Source of the DNA: Streptomyces sp. NRRL B-1140
Lineage (GTDB): Bacteria; Actinomycetota; Actinomycetes; Streptomycetales; Streptomycetaceae
Direction: 5' to 3'
Assembly (NCBI RefSeq): GCF_001280065.1
Contig: NZ_LGEA01000099.1
Location: 62,001-126,000, forward strand
Length of the DNA stretch: 64,000 bases
Shown here one piece after another: positions 56,180-64,000 of this stretch (positions are counted from its first letter, which is position 1; each line of letters begins with the position of its first letter). The notes under the pieces are model-generated. The model was not told where the DNA came from. It was given only the letters and a program-made list of their open reading frames with translations, and did no database searches. A program made the translations under genes and the position numbers.

Positions 56180-57178
56180 ATGGGTGAGCGGGAAGGGAGC
56201 GGCGGGGGGTGTCCCCGCCGCGGCGGACGCGTCCGCGGCCTTCTGAGCCGCCCCGGCGTCCTGCGCCCGCTCCGCGGCCGCACCCTTCACGACGGCTCGC
56301 AACCGCCCCCCGCCCCGGGCCGGAAGCGTGCGTCGCACTGGAAGTCCGTCCTGCTCGGCGCCCTGCTGCTCCTGTCCGCCACCGCCGCTCAGGCCGTCGC
56401 CGACACCGGCAGGAGTGATGTCCGTCTGGTGTACTGCCTGGCCGACGAGCACCGGGACGAGCTCCGGGACGCCGCGCTACAACTGGAGGTGGTGCGGCGC
56501 CCCTTGACACCGGCCGCCGGTGTGGACGCCGTCCGGGTGCCCGGCCCCGAAGGCGGCGTGATGTCGCTCGACGACTGGGCCGACAAGCACCGGGGCGACT
56601 TCGAGCGGGTCTGCGAGGCGGTTCTGGCCGCGGCGGGGGATCCCCCGGGGGCGTCCGCGGACCAGGGCGGCTCCGGCGGACTGGGTGGTTTCCTCGACGG
56701 GGTGTACCTGCTGGCGGCCGGCGCGGCCCTGACGCTGGTCGGACAGACGACGGAACGGATCTCGGCCGAGCGGCGCACGCGCGACCGGCAACTGGCGGCG
56801 GCCGTGCAGGAATTCCGGAGGATCGCATGGCTGTATCTCACGGCGTACGAACAGGATCCCGAGACGGACCACGCCGAGGCGTTACGGGCCCGGGAGGCGC
56901 TCTCCGGTCTCCTCGCCCAGGTGCCCGGCCCGGCCCCCCGCCGCGAGGCGGCCCGGCGGCTGGCCGATTCCCTCCCCCTGACGAACAGACTGCCGGGCAG
57001 CAGGGACGGGCAACCTCTGCTGCCGCGCCAGAGAAAGAGCGAGGCGGACGCCGTGCGCACGACCCTGGACCTGCAGACCCGCGAGGTGGCGGATCTGCGA
57101 CGCCCGGCGCCCCTGTGGTGGCTGCCCGGAGCACGCGGCAGCGACCGTCCCACCAGCGCCGGAGGACCGCACGCATGA
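56180..57178 (+). CDS. Two-pass membrane protein, first gene of an ATPase operon
   Basis: A 332-residue protein with membrane segments at about 55-73 (SVLLGALLLLSATAA) and 171-189 (FLDGVYLLAAGAALTLVG). An extracytoplasmic loop of about 95 residues holds the cysteines of VYCLADEH and RVCEAVL. The cytoplasmic C-terminal half is arginine-rich and probably helical (TTERISAERRTRDRQLAAAVQEF). Leu235 is TTA. ATG at 56180 follows GGAGG. The stop overlaps the ATG of the first ATPase gene (ATGA). No family recognised; it looks like a membrane anchor or sensor for the two ATPases. Confidence 0.68.
   Translation: MGEREGSGGGCPRRGGRVRGLLSRPGVLRPLRGRTLHDGSQPPPAPGRKRASHWKSVLLGALLLLSATAAQAVADTGRSDVRLVYCLADEHRDELRDAALQLEVVRRPLTPAAGVDAVRVPGPEGGVMSLDDWADKHRGDFERVCEAVLAAAGDPPGASADQGGSGGLGGFLDGVYLLAAGAALTLVGQTTERISAERRTRDRQLAAAVQEFRRIAWLYLTAYEQDPETDHAEALRAREALSGLLAQVPGPAPRREAARRLADSLPLTNRLPGSRDGQPLLPRQRKSEADAVRTTLDLQTREVADLRRPAPLWWLPGARGSDRPTSAGGPHA
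56882..56884 (+). other. TTA leucine codon in the membrane-protein gene
   Basis: Codon for Leu235 (context HAEALRAREA), implying possible developmental control of the ATPase operon. Confidence 0.8.
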
Positions 57179-58260
57179 TCAGCTCCGACTGGGCCAACCC
57201 CTACGGAGTGCGCAAACCGTACGGAACGAACGGCGCGTACCACGGTGACCACGGCGGCAAGGGCCGAGCGGCGCTCAGCGCCGACCATCCCCTCGTGCCG
57301 TGGAAGCAGCCGGACCACCTGCACCAGTGGGTCGACGTGGATCACTCACGCGAGGAACTGGACCGCTTCAGCACCGGTTGGCCCCCGCTCGGTGAACTCC
57401 TCGACGGGAGCTCGGGGCACGGCCGCGTGGTGGTCGTCAGCGGACCCCCCGGCATGGGCAAGACCAGTCTCATCCACCGGTGCATCCACGAGGTGAAACA
57501 GCAGGTAGCAGCGGCGGCGGCCTGGGCGGGCGACCCGCTCGCCGTCTGCGTGCCGACCGCGGGCCTGGCGAACGACGGCCGTCGCATCAGCGTCGACCCG
57601 GACGGGGCGTTCGCTCCGACCAGTCTGATCAACGCCCGCATACGCCGGGAGATCGCGAAGAGTCTGCGGTTCCACGACTTTCCCGAATCCCGTGTGCAGT
57701 CGATCGTCGCGGAAGAGGATCCGTTCCAGGCCTACAGCGACATGAGCGAACTGCTGGTGCAGCACAACGCACTGCTCCTGGCGGTGATCCCGCACATACG
57801 GTGGAACGACGCCGATCTGCGGGCGAGGTTCCTGAGCACCTGCCTGAGCAATGCGCACACCCGGATCGTACTGTTCGTCGAAGTGAGCCACGGTGCGGCG
57901 GAGACGGCGAGGGAAGTGGCCGCCACGCTGAGCGACTCGGCGGCGGTCACCCACCTCGCGCTGCGTGAACTGAACTCCGAGGACATCTGGCGGTTCAGCC
58001 ACAGTGCCCGGGCGTCGGACGACGGCGCGATGGGCCTGGTCGAGCCGGACAGGAGCTCGTTGATGGCGGCACACTCCGAGTGGCGACCGTCCGACGTGCG
58101 CGAACTGCGGACCGTGTTCCACTCGGCGGCGGACGCGCTGCGCAGCGCGCCGCACCCCTGGCCGATCGACGCCGACGCGCTCAGACCCCACTGGGAGCGG
58201 CGGCGAGCCGGCCGCGACGCCCTGCTCCGTGCTCCCGTCCCGCCCCGCTCCGGCGGCTGA
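57175..58260 (+). CDS. P-loop ATPase, second gene of the operon
   Basis: A 361-residue AAA-like NTPase. Walker A GPPGMGKT at residues 90-97 follows a strand VVVVS; TRIVLFVEVSHG near 227 is the likely Walker B strand, ending in Glu. The first 60 residues are polar and aromatic (DWANPYGVRKPYGTNGAYHG) with no domain I know. The C-terminal third (SEWRPSDVRELRTVFHSAADALR) may be a helical lid. ATG at 57175 has GGAGGA upstream and overlaps the previous stop. A 47-base gap precedes the larger ATPase gene. Function unknown. Confidence 0.72.
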   Translation: MISSDWANPYGVRKPYGTNGAYHGDHGGKGRAALSADHPLVPWKQPDHLHQWVDVDHSREELDRFSTGWPPLGELLDGSSGHGRVVVVSGPPGMGKTSLIHRCIHEVKQQVAAAAAWAGDPLAVCVPTAGLANDGRRISVDPDGAFAPTSLINARIRREIAKSLRFHDFPESRVQSIVAEEDPFQAYSDMSELLVQHNALLLAVIPHIRWNDADLRARFLSTCLSNAHTRIVLFVEVSHGAAETAREVAATLSDSAAVTHLALRELNSEDIWRFSHSARASDDGAMGLVEPDRSSLMAAHSEWRPSDVRELRTVFHSAADALRSAPHPWPIDADALRPHWERRRAGRDALLRAPVPPRSGG

Positions 58261-58307
58261 CGCCCACCCCCGACCGCGCCCTCACAGGACCCGCAAGGAG
58301 TGCCATC

Positions 58308-60584
58308 GTGGCCGCAAGCAGTGCAGACACCTGGTACAGCAACCCCTTTCCCCTGGTGCCGGTCGTGCGGCTCGGCCCGTCGGCGGACCTCGGCGACGCC
58401 CCGGTCGAGGCCGCGGACTCGGGCAACGCCCATGTCCCGACCCGGACCCTCGGGGAACTCCAGGGCCTGGTGCGCGACTACCTCCGGGACCGGCCCCGGG
58501 GCGGGCGGCGCGGCCGGGCGATCGCCGTGGTGGGCGAGTTCGGGCTCGGCAAGTCCCATGCGGCCCGGGAGGTCTGCAACGCGCTGGCCCGCCCGGACGG
58601 CCCGGCCCTGTGGATCGTCGACGAGCCGGCGCAGGACTTCGGCCGGATGTACCGCGACCGGCTGCGCGGCCCCGCCGACAGCCCGGAGGGGCGTGCCGCG
58701 TTCGAGGAACTCGTCCGTGACTACTACGCCTACGTGACGGCGGTGCGGGTCGGCGAGCAGAGCTCCGAGTCGCGCCCGGGCCGGCCGGACGACATCCCGC
58801 TGGGCGACATCGCCCTCGACGACATCGCCACCGGACTGCGCGACCGCGTCCTCGACCCCGACAAGGTGGTCTCCGCCCTGCGCTACGACCCCGAGGTGAT
58901 GCACGCCGATCTGCGCGTCACCCTCGGCGAGGTGACGGAGCACCGGCGGTTCGCCACCGCGCTCGCCCTGCTCCAGGACCCCCGGTTCACGTCGATGGTG
59001 TGGGCGTGGCTCAGCGGCGACGAGCCCGCGCAGCAGTTGCGGGAACGCGGCATCAAGGACGCGGTCTCCGGCATCGACCCGGTCTTCGACGCGCTGGCCG
59101 TCCAGGGCTTCCTGCACGGCCGGGTGGGCAAACCGTACGTGCTGCTGATCGACTCGCTGGAGAAGGTCTTGGACTGGCCGGAGGATTCCCGGCGCACGTT
59201 CGTGGACGCCTTCGAGCGGCTGGTCAACGTGTATGTGAGCCGGGGTGGCCTGCTGGTGTTCTGCACCTCGCCGCGCGGGCTCAACGCGTTCCGGCCGTCC
59301 CTGCACGAGCGGGTGGTGCAACTGTGGCCGACGCGGTTCGGCGCGGAGCTCACCGGGCGGCTGGTCGCCGAGTACGTCGGTTCGGGGGCCCGGCCGGACG
59401 CGTCCGAAGGGGCGGAGGCGATCGAGCGGTGGCCCGCGCCGTTCGGCTCCGAGTCGGTCGGGATCCTCCAGGAACTCACCGGCGGGGTGCCCCGGGAGAT
59501 CCTCAAGACCTGCCATCATGCCTGGCAGTTGAGCGAGGACGGCGGGGGCGCGGTCCGGGAGGTGAATGCCGCGACCGTGCTGCGGGCGGTGCGTGAGCTG
59601 CACGACAACGTCTCCGGGGACCAGGTGGTGTCCACGATCCACGACGCGCTGGCCGAGGGCCAGTGGCGCATCGCGTCGCACGACCCGGTCCCGGCGCGGG
59701 GAGCCGACGCCGACCGGCCGCTGGCGGTGGCGTACTGGCTGGAACCGGTCCCCAACGCCTACATCGCGGTCGTGGTCACCGCGTCGGTGCTCGTCGCCGA
59801 CGACGAGGAACGCATCACGGCGCGGGTCCGGGCCCTGCGCGGCGCCCTGCACCCGGCGCAGGCCGAAGTGCTGCTCGTGGTCAACGGCCATGTGTCACGG
59901 ACCATGCGGGACCGGCTGGCGCGCTCAGTGGGCTCACAGCCCCTGGTGTACCGCCCCGGAGACTTCGCACAGGCCGTGAACCAGGCCCTGGACCGGCTGC
60001 GCGCACGTCTCACCCAGCTGCGCCGGGAGGCCGATCTCGCGGAACTGACCACCGAGTTGCGCAGTGCCCTCGGTGAGCACGGTTCCCAGCTGGGACAGCT
60101 GCGGCGGACGGTGAACGATCTGGCCCGACGTGATCTGGTCGCGGCCGCGCCCGGGCCGGCGCGTTCGGCGTTGCCGGAAGCCGTCGAGGGGCGGTTCGAG
60201 GAGGTGTTCGCGCTGCTGGACGCATCCGTGGAGCGGCTGGCCGGGCGCCCGCCGGGCGGTGCCGCGACCGGTGGTCCGGCCCTTCGGGTGGGGCCGTCCG
60301 ATCTGGCGGCACTGGGCTGCGCCACGTTGGTGCGGCAGTTGACGGAGACCTTCCGTTCCGGAGCCGACACCTGGTTCCGCGCCGTCTCGGCCGACGTGCC
60401 GAGTGAGGAGCAGTGGGCGCGGCTGCGCGGGGTGTGCCGGGAGTACGAGACGGCGGTGGAGGTGCTGCCCGTGCAGGCTCTCGGCGGGGCGGGCCCGGTG
60501 CACCGGCCGACCGTCGCGCGGGCGGTGGAGGCACTCGCCGACGAGGTGTGGGGCGCCCTGGTCAGTGCCGTGCGGTCCGCATGA
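58308..60584 (+). CDS. Large P-loop ATPase, third gene of the operon
   Basis: A 758-residue protein. Walker A GEFGLGKS (residues 76-83) and a Walker B-like VLLIDSLEK near 280 define an NTPase domain of about 350 residues, with a helical winged region after it (LTGGVPREILKTCHHAW near 390). Residues about 480-560 form a beta-alpha module with YIAVVVTASVLVADDEERIT. About 565-630 is a predicted coiled coil (LTQLRREADLAELTTELRS). The C-terminus is helical. The layout recalls STAND-like or AAA signal ATPases. GTG at 58308 has AAGGAG upstream. The 3' end overlaps the convergent gene by 23 bases. No named family. Confidence 0.72.
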   Translation: MAASSADTWYSNPFPLVPVVRLGPSADLGDAPVEAADSGNAHVPTRTLGELQGLVRDYLRDRPRGGRRGRAIAVVGEFGLGKSHAAREVCNALARPDGPALWIVDEPAQDFGRMYRDRLRGPADSPEGRAAFEELVRDYYAYVTAVRVGEQSSESRPGRPDDIPLGDIALDDIATGLRDRVLDPDKVVSALRYDPEVMHADLRVTLGEVTEHRRFATALALLQDPRFTSMVWAWLSGDEPAQQLRERGIKDAVSGIDPVFDALAVQGFLHGRVGKPYVLLIDSLEKVLDWPEDSRRTFVDAFERLVNVYVSRGGLLVFCTSPRGLNAFRPSLHERVVQLWPTRFGAELTGRLVAEYVGSGARPDASEGAEAIERWPAPFGSESVGILQELTGGVPREILKTCHHAWQLSEDGGGAVREVNAATVLRAVRELHDNVSGDQVVSTIHDALAEGQWRIASHDPVPARGADADRPLAVAYWLEPVPNAYIAVVVTASVLVADDEERITARVRALRGALHPAQAEVLLVVNGHVSRTMRDRLARSVGSQPLVYRPGDFAQAVNQALDRLRARLTQLRREADLAELTTELRSALGEHGSQLGQLRRTVNDLARRDLVAAAPGPARSALPEAVEGRFEEVFALLDASVERLAGRPPGGAATGGPALRVGPSDLAALGCATLVRQLTETFRSGADTWFRAVSADVPSEEQWARLRGVCREYETAVEVLPVQALGGAGPVHRPTVARAVEALADEVWGALVSAVRSA

Positions 60585-61563
60585 CCCCGCCCACGGCGTC
60601 CGCGAGCAGACGCAGCCGGCTCTCGGCGTGGGTGACCTGCCGCTGGTCCAGCGTCACCCCGAGGACATAGTCCCGCGGCGACAGCCAGATCACGTACACG
60701 GCGCCCTCCTGGACGTCCAGGACGAGGCGGTCGGCGGGTGGCGGCACCACCAGCCGCAACGCGTCGGTCAGCCGGGCGAGATGGCCGCGCAGGCTGCGGG
60801 CGAGGTCGCGGTAGGAGGTGCGGCGGGAGCGCACGCTGGTCTCCAGGAAGCGCGGGCCGAGCTCGGGACTCTCGAAGACGTCGCCCACGCAGACGAGCTT
60901 CCAGTCCCGGTAGTAGGCGGCGTACTGCAGGTCCAGGGTGTTGACGTGGGTGCCCCACAGGGCCCGCAGCCGCATCTCGGAGGGGCCGTCGTGCTCGGCC
61001 GCCGCCGTCCCGAAGTCGATCCGCAGCCTTCCCTTGTCCTCCGGCAGGGGTTCCAGGGTGTCCGTGAGGCCGCCGGGCAGCTCGTCGGGCAGGTGGTGCA
61101 CCTGGGTGCGGATGGCGGAGACGAGGCGGTTCATGGCCTCGTCCACGGCGGGCGTCCCACCGGGCGTGTCGGTGTGCGCGGACAGGTACTCCCCCGGCTT
61201 GACGCGGCCGCCCCACAGTCCGCCGTGCGCGTTGGCCAGCACGACGCGCATCAGCTCACCCGTGCCCAGCGGCCGCGTCAGCGCGCCCAGGTCCTGGGTG
61301 CACAGCAGCAGCCGGCTGCCGGGCAGCGCCTCGTTGGCGATGTCCTCGCCGCCCACGGTGACCATGCTGCTCAGCGGCGGGCAGTCGCGCCGGCGGACCA
61401 CGAAGTCGATGATCCCGTTGCTGTAGTGCGACACCGACCTGAGGGCGGGGACACCCGCGAAGGCCCCTCGGCACAGCGCTGTTATTCGGCCGTGGCCCTC
61501 CGGGGACCAGTGGGACTCCGTGAAGAGCTCGGTATCGGTCTCCGCGTGCGGGGCTGTCGCCAC
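60562..61563 (-). CDS. Protein of unknown function facing the ATPase operon
   Basis: A 333-residue cytoplasmic-looking protein without signal or membrane segments. Segments ALRSVSHYSNGIIDFVVRR and VRLRLLADAVGG-like ends give no family. The middle (LTRPLGTGELMRVVLANAHGGLWGG) and the C-terminal half (RLVLDVQEGAVYVIWLSPRDY) look alpha/beta. GTG at 61563 with AAGGTGAG upstream. It follows the NTPase-TPR gene by 41 bases on the same strand, so they are probably co-transcribed. The overlap with the convergent ATPase gene implies long association of both units. Confidence 0.65.
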   Translation of the reverse strand: MATAPHAETDTELFTESHWSPEGHGRITALCRGAFAGVPALRSVSHYSNGIIDFVVRRRDCPPLSSMVTVGGEDIANEALPGSRLLLCTQDLGALTRPLGTGELMRVVLANAHGGLWGGRVKPGEYLSAHTDTPGGTPAVDEAMNRLVSAIRTQVHHLPDELPGGLTDTLEPLPEDKGRLRIDFGTAAAEHDGPSEMRLRALWGTHVNTLDLQYAAYYRDWKLVCVGDVFESPELGPRFLETSVRSRRTSYRDLARSLRGHLARLTDALRLVVPPPADRLVLDVQEGAVYVIWLSPRDYVLGVTLDQRQVTHAESRLRLLADAVGGVMRTARH

Positions 61564-61604
61564 CTGCGCTCACCTTCCGTCGGGGAACCACCCGGGCGCC
61601 GGCC

Positions 61605-64000
61605 CTAGATACCGGGCAGTTCCAGATCGATGTCGAAGTCCCTGGCGGGCGCGGTGGAACCGGTGGCCCGGGAGGTGAGCCAGGCGTGGTGCGCCCCCAC
61701 GCGCCGCCCGTCGGGGCGATGCCCCATGTCCAGGTCCCGCAAACGGCGCAGGGCGCTCTCGACGAGCCGGGTCGCCTCCCCGGGCCGCCCCGCCGCCGCG
61801 AGGGTGGCCGCGAGGGAGTTCTCCGCGGCGGACACCCAGGCGTGGCTGTCGCCGAGCCGGTCGGACAGCAGGTTCAGCGCGGCCCGGCCGATGGCCTCCG
61901 CGTCCTCGACGGCGCCGGAGGCCCTCAGGTACACCGCGTGCCGGACCCCGGCCAGGGCGGCGTAGGGGTGCCAGGCACCGAGGGTGCTCTCCAGGGCCCG
62001 GCCGCACAGGCGGGCCTCGTGTTCGGCCTCGTCGTGCTTGCCGAGTGCGTGCAGGTCGGCGGCGAGGCTGAAGCGGCAGCGCAGGGTGTCCAGATGGCCT
62101 GCGCCGAACCGGCCGGTGGACTCGGCGAGCACCCGCCGGTCCCGTTCGAGGGCCTTCTCGTAGCCGTAGACCCGCTCGTGGGGGCGGGCGGAGTTGTAGG
62201 TGATGCGCCGTTCGCTGACGGCCAGGCCGAGTTCGATGTTCAGCCGCGTGCCGGTGGCGACGTCGCCGTGCCGGTGCAGCCACTGCCGCAGCAGGTCCTG
62301 GGACTCCGCGTCGCGGCCCAGGGTCCGGTACACCCAGGCGAGCAGGTCCGCGGACCGCCAGACGGCCGGGTCGTCCTCGCCGCCGACTCCTTGGCGGTAG
62401 CGGAACCGGGCGAGGAGCCTGGCCAGGGCGTCGGGGGCTCGTCCGCTCAGGGCCTCCGTGAAGGCGAGGTTGTGCTCGGCCTGCACGGTCGCGGCGTGCT
62501 GCGGCCCGAGCAGCAGGGTCAGGCCCTCCAGGACCGGCCGGGCCTGGAACAGCGCGTCGGAGAACCTTCCGAGGGAGCGCAGGTTGGCGCCGTAGGAGTC
62601 GGCGGACAGCAGGGTTCGCGGGTGCAGGGGGCCGAGCAGCCGGCGGTGGCCGCGCAGGGCCTGCTCGGACAGCCGGCGGGCCGGTTCGTAGGCGCCGGTG
62701 AGGCGGTGGGCCCGGGCGGTGAAGTTGAGCAGGCGCAGGTACTCCGGGGAGGGGTCGTCGCCGTCCGCCGGCGCCCAGGAGGCCTGTGCGCGCTCGGAGA
62801 TGTCGAGCAGGCGGGCCAGGTCGGCACTCTCGCCGCGCTGGCTGAGGGCGTTGAGGTGGCGCAGCAGGGAGCGCCGGACACGGGGGCGGTGGTCCTCCCA
62901 CAGGCGCAGCGAGTACACCTCGCGGGCCCAGTCGGCGCTCAGGCCGCGGTTCTCGTCCGGGGTGTACTCGGCGAGGGTGCCGCGCAGCACCTGCTCGATG
63001 TGGGTGCGCTCGGCCGGATCCATGCCGGCGCGCAGGGCGTCCCGTACGGCGTGGTGCTGGCCGAGGGGCTGGTCGGGCCGGTCGAAGTCGACCTCCAGGA
63101 GCCCGACCCGGGACAGGGCCCACAGGGCGACGCTCACCATGTGTTCGTCGGGCATCCGCGTGTCGGGCGGAATCCGGCGCACCGGCGCGCCGTCCGCGCT
63201 GTCGTCGCGGGCGAGTTCGGAGAGGATGCGCCGCGATCGCAGCAGCTCCAGACCCATGCCCCGGCCGGTGAGCAGGGAGGCGGCGTTCAGCAGCCAGCCC
63301 AAAGCGTCGCTGGTACGGCTCTCGGCGCGCCAGGCGGCGGCGCCCGGGGTGTGCAGCACGGTCTGCCGTGCCACCCGCACCATGACCGGCACCGGCGGGG
63401 CGGTGCCCTCCTGTTCGAGCAGGGCCTGCTGGGCGGTGCGGTACTCGGCGAGGAGGTACGCGACGGCGGCCCGGGCCGCGGCCTGGTCGCCCATGCTGTC
63501 GTCGCGCCGGTGGGCCGCGGCGCGTTCGGTGAGGCAGAGGGCGGCGATGCGCAGGGCGAGCGGGACGAAGCCCAGGACCTGGCCGACCCGCTGGGCCTGC
63601 TCCTCGTCGATCTCGGTGAGCCGTTCACCGAGGACGGCCCGGCATTCGGCCGGTGACATGGGCGGCAGGGAGAACGCGGCCATGCCGGGCGTCGCCGGGG
63701 CGCTGCGGCTGGTGATCAGTACGTGCCCGCGGGAGTGCGGGGTGGGCAGCAACTCCTGCAGTCCGTCGGGGGAATCGGCCCCGTCGTAGACGAGCAGCCA
63801 GCTCTGTGTGTCGGTGCGGGAGAGGTGCTCGAACAGGGCCGGGGAGGCCCCGTCGCCGGTGGTGACCAGGTCGAGCCGGCCGGCGAGCCGGGTCAGGCCG
63901 CGGCGTGCGCGCGGGATCTCCCAGGAGCGCACCCACCACACGACGTCGTAGGCGGAGCCGAAGCGGTGGCACAGTTCCCGGACGATCTCGCTCTTGCCCC
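61605..64000 (-). CDS. NTPase-TPR signalling protein, N-terminus beyond the window
   Basis: 798 codons of a gene whose 5' end lies right of position 64000. The visible part opens at the P-loop (GKSEIVREL), passes through an NB-ARC/STAND-like NTPase with SWLLVYDGADSPDGLQELLP (Walker B) and GHVLITSR, then a helical region. From about residue 400 of the visible part it becomes tetratricopeptide-like repeats (HNLAFTEALSG, AENSLAATLAAAGRPGEATRLVESAL). It ends in FDIDLELPGI. It resembles the FxsT-type NTPase-TPR proteins of the actinobacterial FxSxx-COOH systems, though no FxSxx-COOH peptide or radical SAM gene is in view. Confidence 0.78.
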   Translation of the reverse strand, partial: GKSEIVRELCHRFGSAYDVVWWVRSWEIPRARRGLTRLAGRLDLVTTGDGASPALFEHLSRTDTQSWLLVYDGADSPDGLQELLPTPHSRGHVLITSRSAPATPGMAAFSLPPMSPAECRAVLGERLTEIDEEQAQRVGQVLGFVPLALRIAALCLTERAAAHRRDDSMGDQAAARAAVAYLLAEYRTAQQALLEQEGTAPPVPVMVRVARQTVLHTPGAAAWRAESRTSDALGWLLNAASLLTGRGMGLELLRSRRILSELARDDSADGAPVRRIPPDTRMPDEHMVSVALWALSRVGLLEVDFDRPDQPLGQHHAVRDALRAGMDPAERTHIEQVLRGTLAEYTPDENRGLSADWAREVYSLRLWEDHRPRVRRSLLRHLNALSQRGESADLARLLDISERAQASWAPADGDDPSPEYLRLLNFTARAHRLTGAYEPARRLSEQALRGHRRLLGPLHPRTLLSADSYGANLRSLGRFSDALFQARPVLEGLTLLLGPQHAATVQAEHNLAFTEALSGRAPDALARLLARFRYRQGVGGEDDPAVWRSADLLAWVYRTLGRDAESQDLLRQWLHRHGDVATGTRLNIELGLAVSERRITYNSARPHERVYGYEKALERDRRVLAESTGRFGAGHLDTLRCRFSLAADLHALGKHDEAEHEARLCGRALESTLGAWHPYAALAGVRHAVYLRASGAVEDAEAIGRAALNLLSDRLGDSHAWVSAAENSLAATLAAAGRPGEATRLVESALRRLRDLDMGHRPDGRRVGAHHAWLTSRATGSTAPARDFDIDLELPGI

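Overview
The window is very GC-rich actinobacterial DNA with G/C-ending codons, GTG/TTG starts and rare TTA codons. The gene set (coelichelin-type siderophore cluster, F420-dependent reductase, monomeric isocitrate dehydrogenase, TTA-containing genes) points to a Streptomyces chromosome. No rRNA, tRNA, CRISPR array or intact insertion sequence was seen.

Positions 1-11.5 kb hold one end of a secondary-metabolite cluster. An F420-dependent reductase, a PhzF-like isomerase and a gamma-glutamyltransferase-like protein match the LmbY/LmbX/LmbA enzymes that make 4-alkyl-L-proline units for lincosamides, hormaomycin and pyrrolobenzodiazepines (PBDs). They sit beside a short UvrA paralogue (self-protection against a DNA-binding product), a TomN-like tautomerase, an aryl FAD monooxygenase, a PhzE-like chorismate aminating synthase and an FAD amine oxidase. 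This is best read as a PBD-like cluster whose aromatic half starts from chorismate. The rest of the cluster lies to the left.

Positions 12-18.6 kb are a mixed accessory segment. It has a visibly lower-GC secreted protein with an overlapping lipoprotein gene, then a TetR-controlled patatin/Baeyer-Villiger monooxygenase pair, and a DUF1569 protein.

Positions 18.7-41.5 kb are a complete coelichelin cluster in the order cchK, J, I, H, G, F, E, D, C, B, A. The trimodular NRPS carries specificity codes for N5-formyl-N5-hydroxyornithine, threonine and N5-hydroxyornithine. CchA and CchB make the ornithine building blocks, CchK assists adenylation, CchG and CchI look like the two halves of one exporter, CchJ is a hydrolase, and CchC-F import the ferric complex. 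Iron boxes of the IdeR/DmdR type lie before cchK/cchJ, cchH, cchF and between cchB and cchA.

Positions 41.6-56.1 kb are mostly core-like genes: a MarR regulator that looks leaderless, a citrate-type two-component system, a lipoprotein, an ABC exporter behind a textbook SoxR box, a flippase-like membrane protein, a mechanosensitive channel, an M1 metallopeptidase, isocitrate dehydrogenase, an N-formylglutamate amidohydrolase-like enzyme and a cation/proton antiporter. The 3' ends of the channel and peptidase genes are disturbed by a 34-bp inverted repeat.

Positions 56.2-64 kb hold an unrecognised locus: a tightly coupled operon of a two-pass membrane protein and two P-loop ATPases, facing a 333-residue unknown protein and an NTPase-TPR protein cut by the window edge. 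This is the best candidate for an undescribed system.
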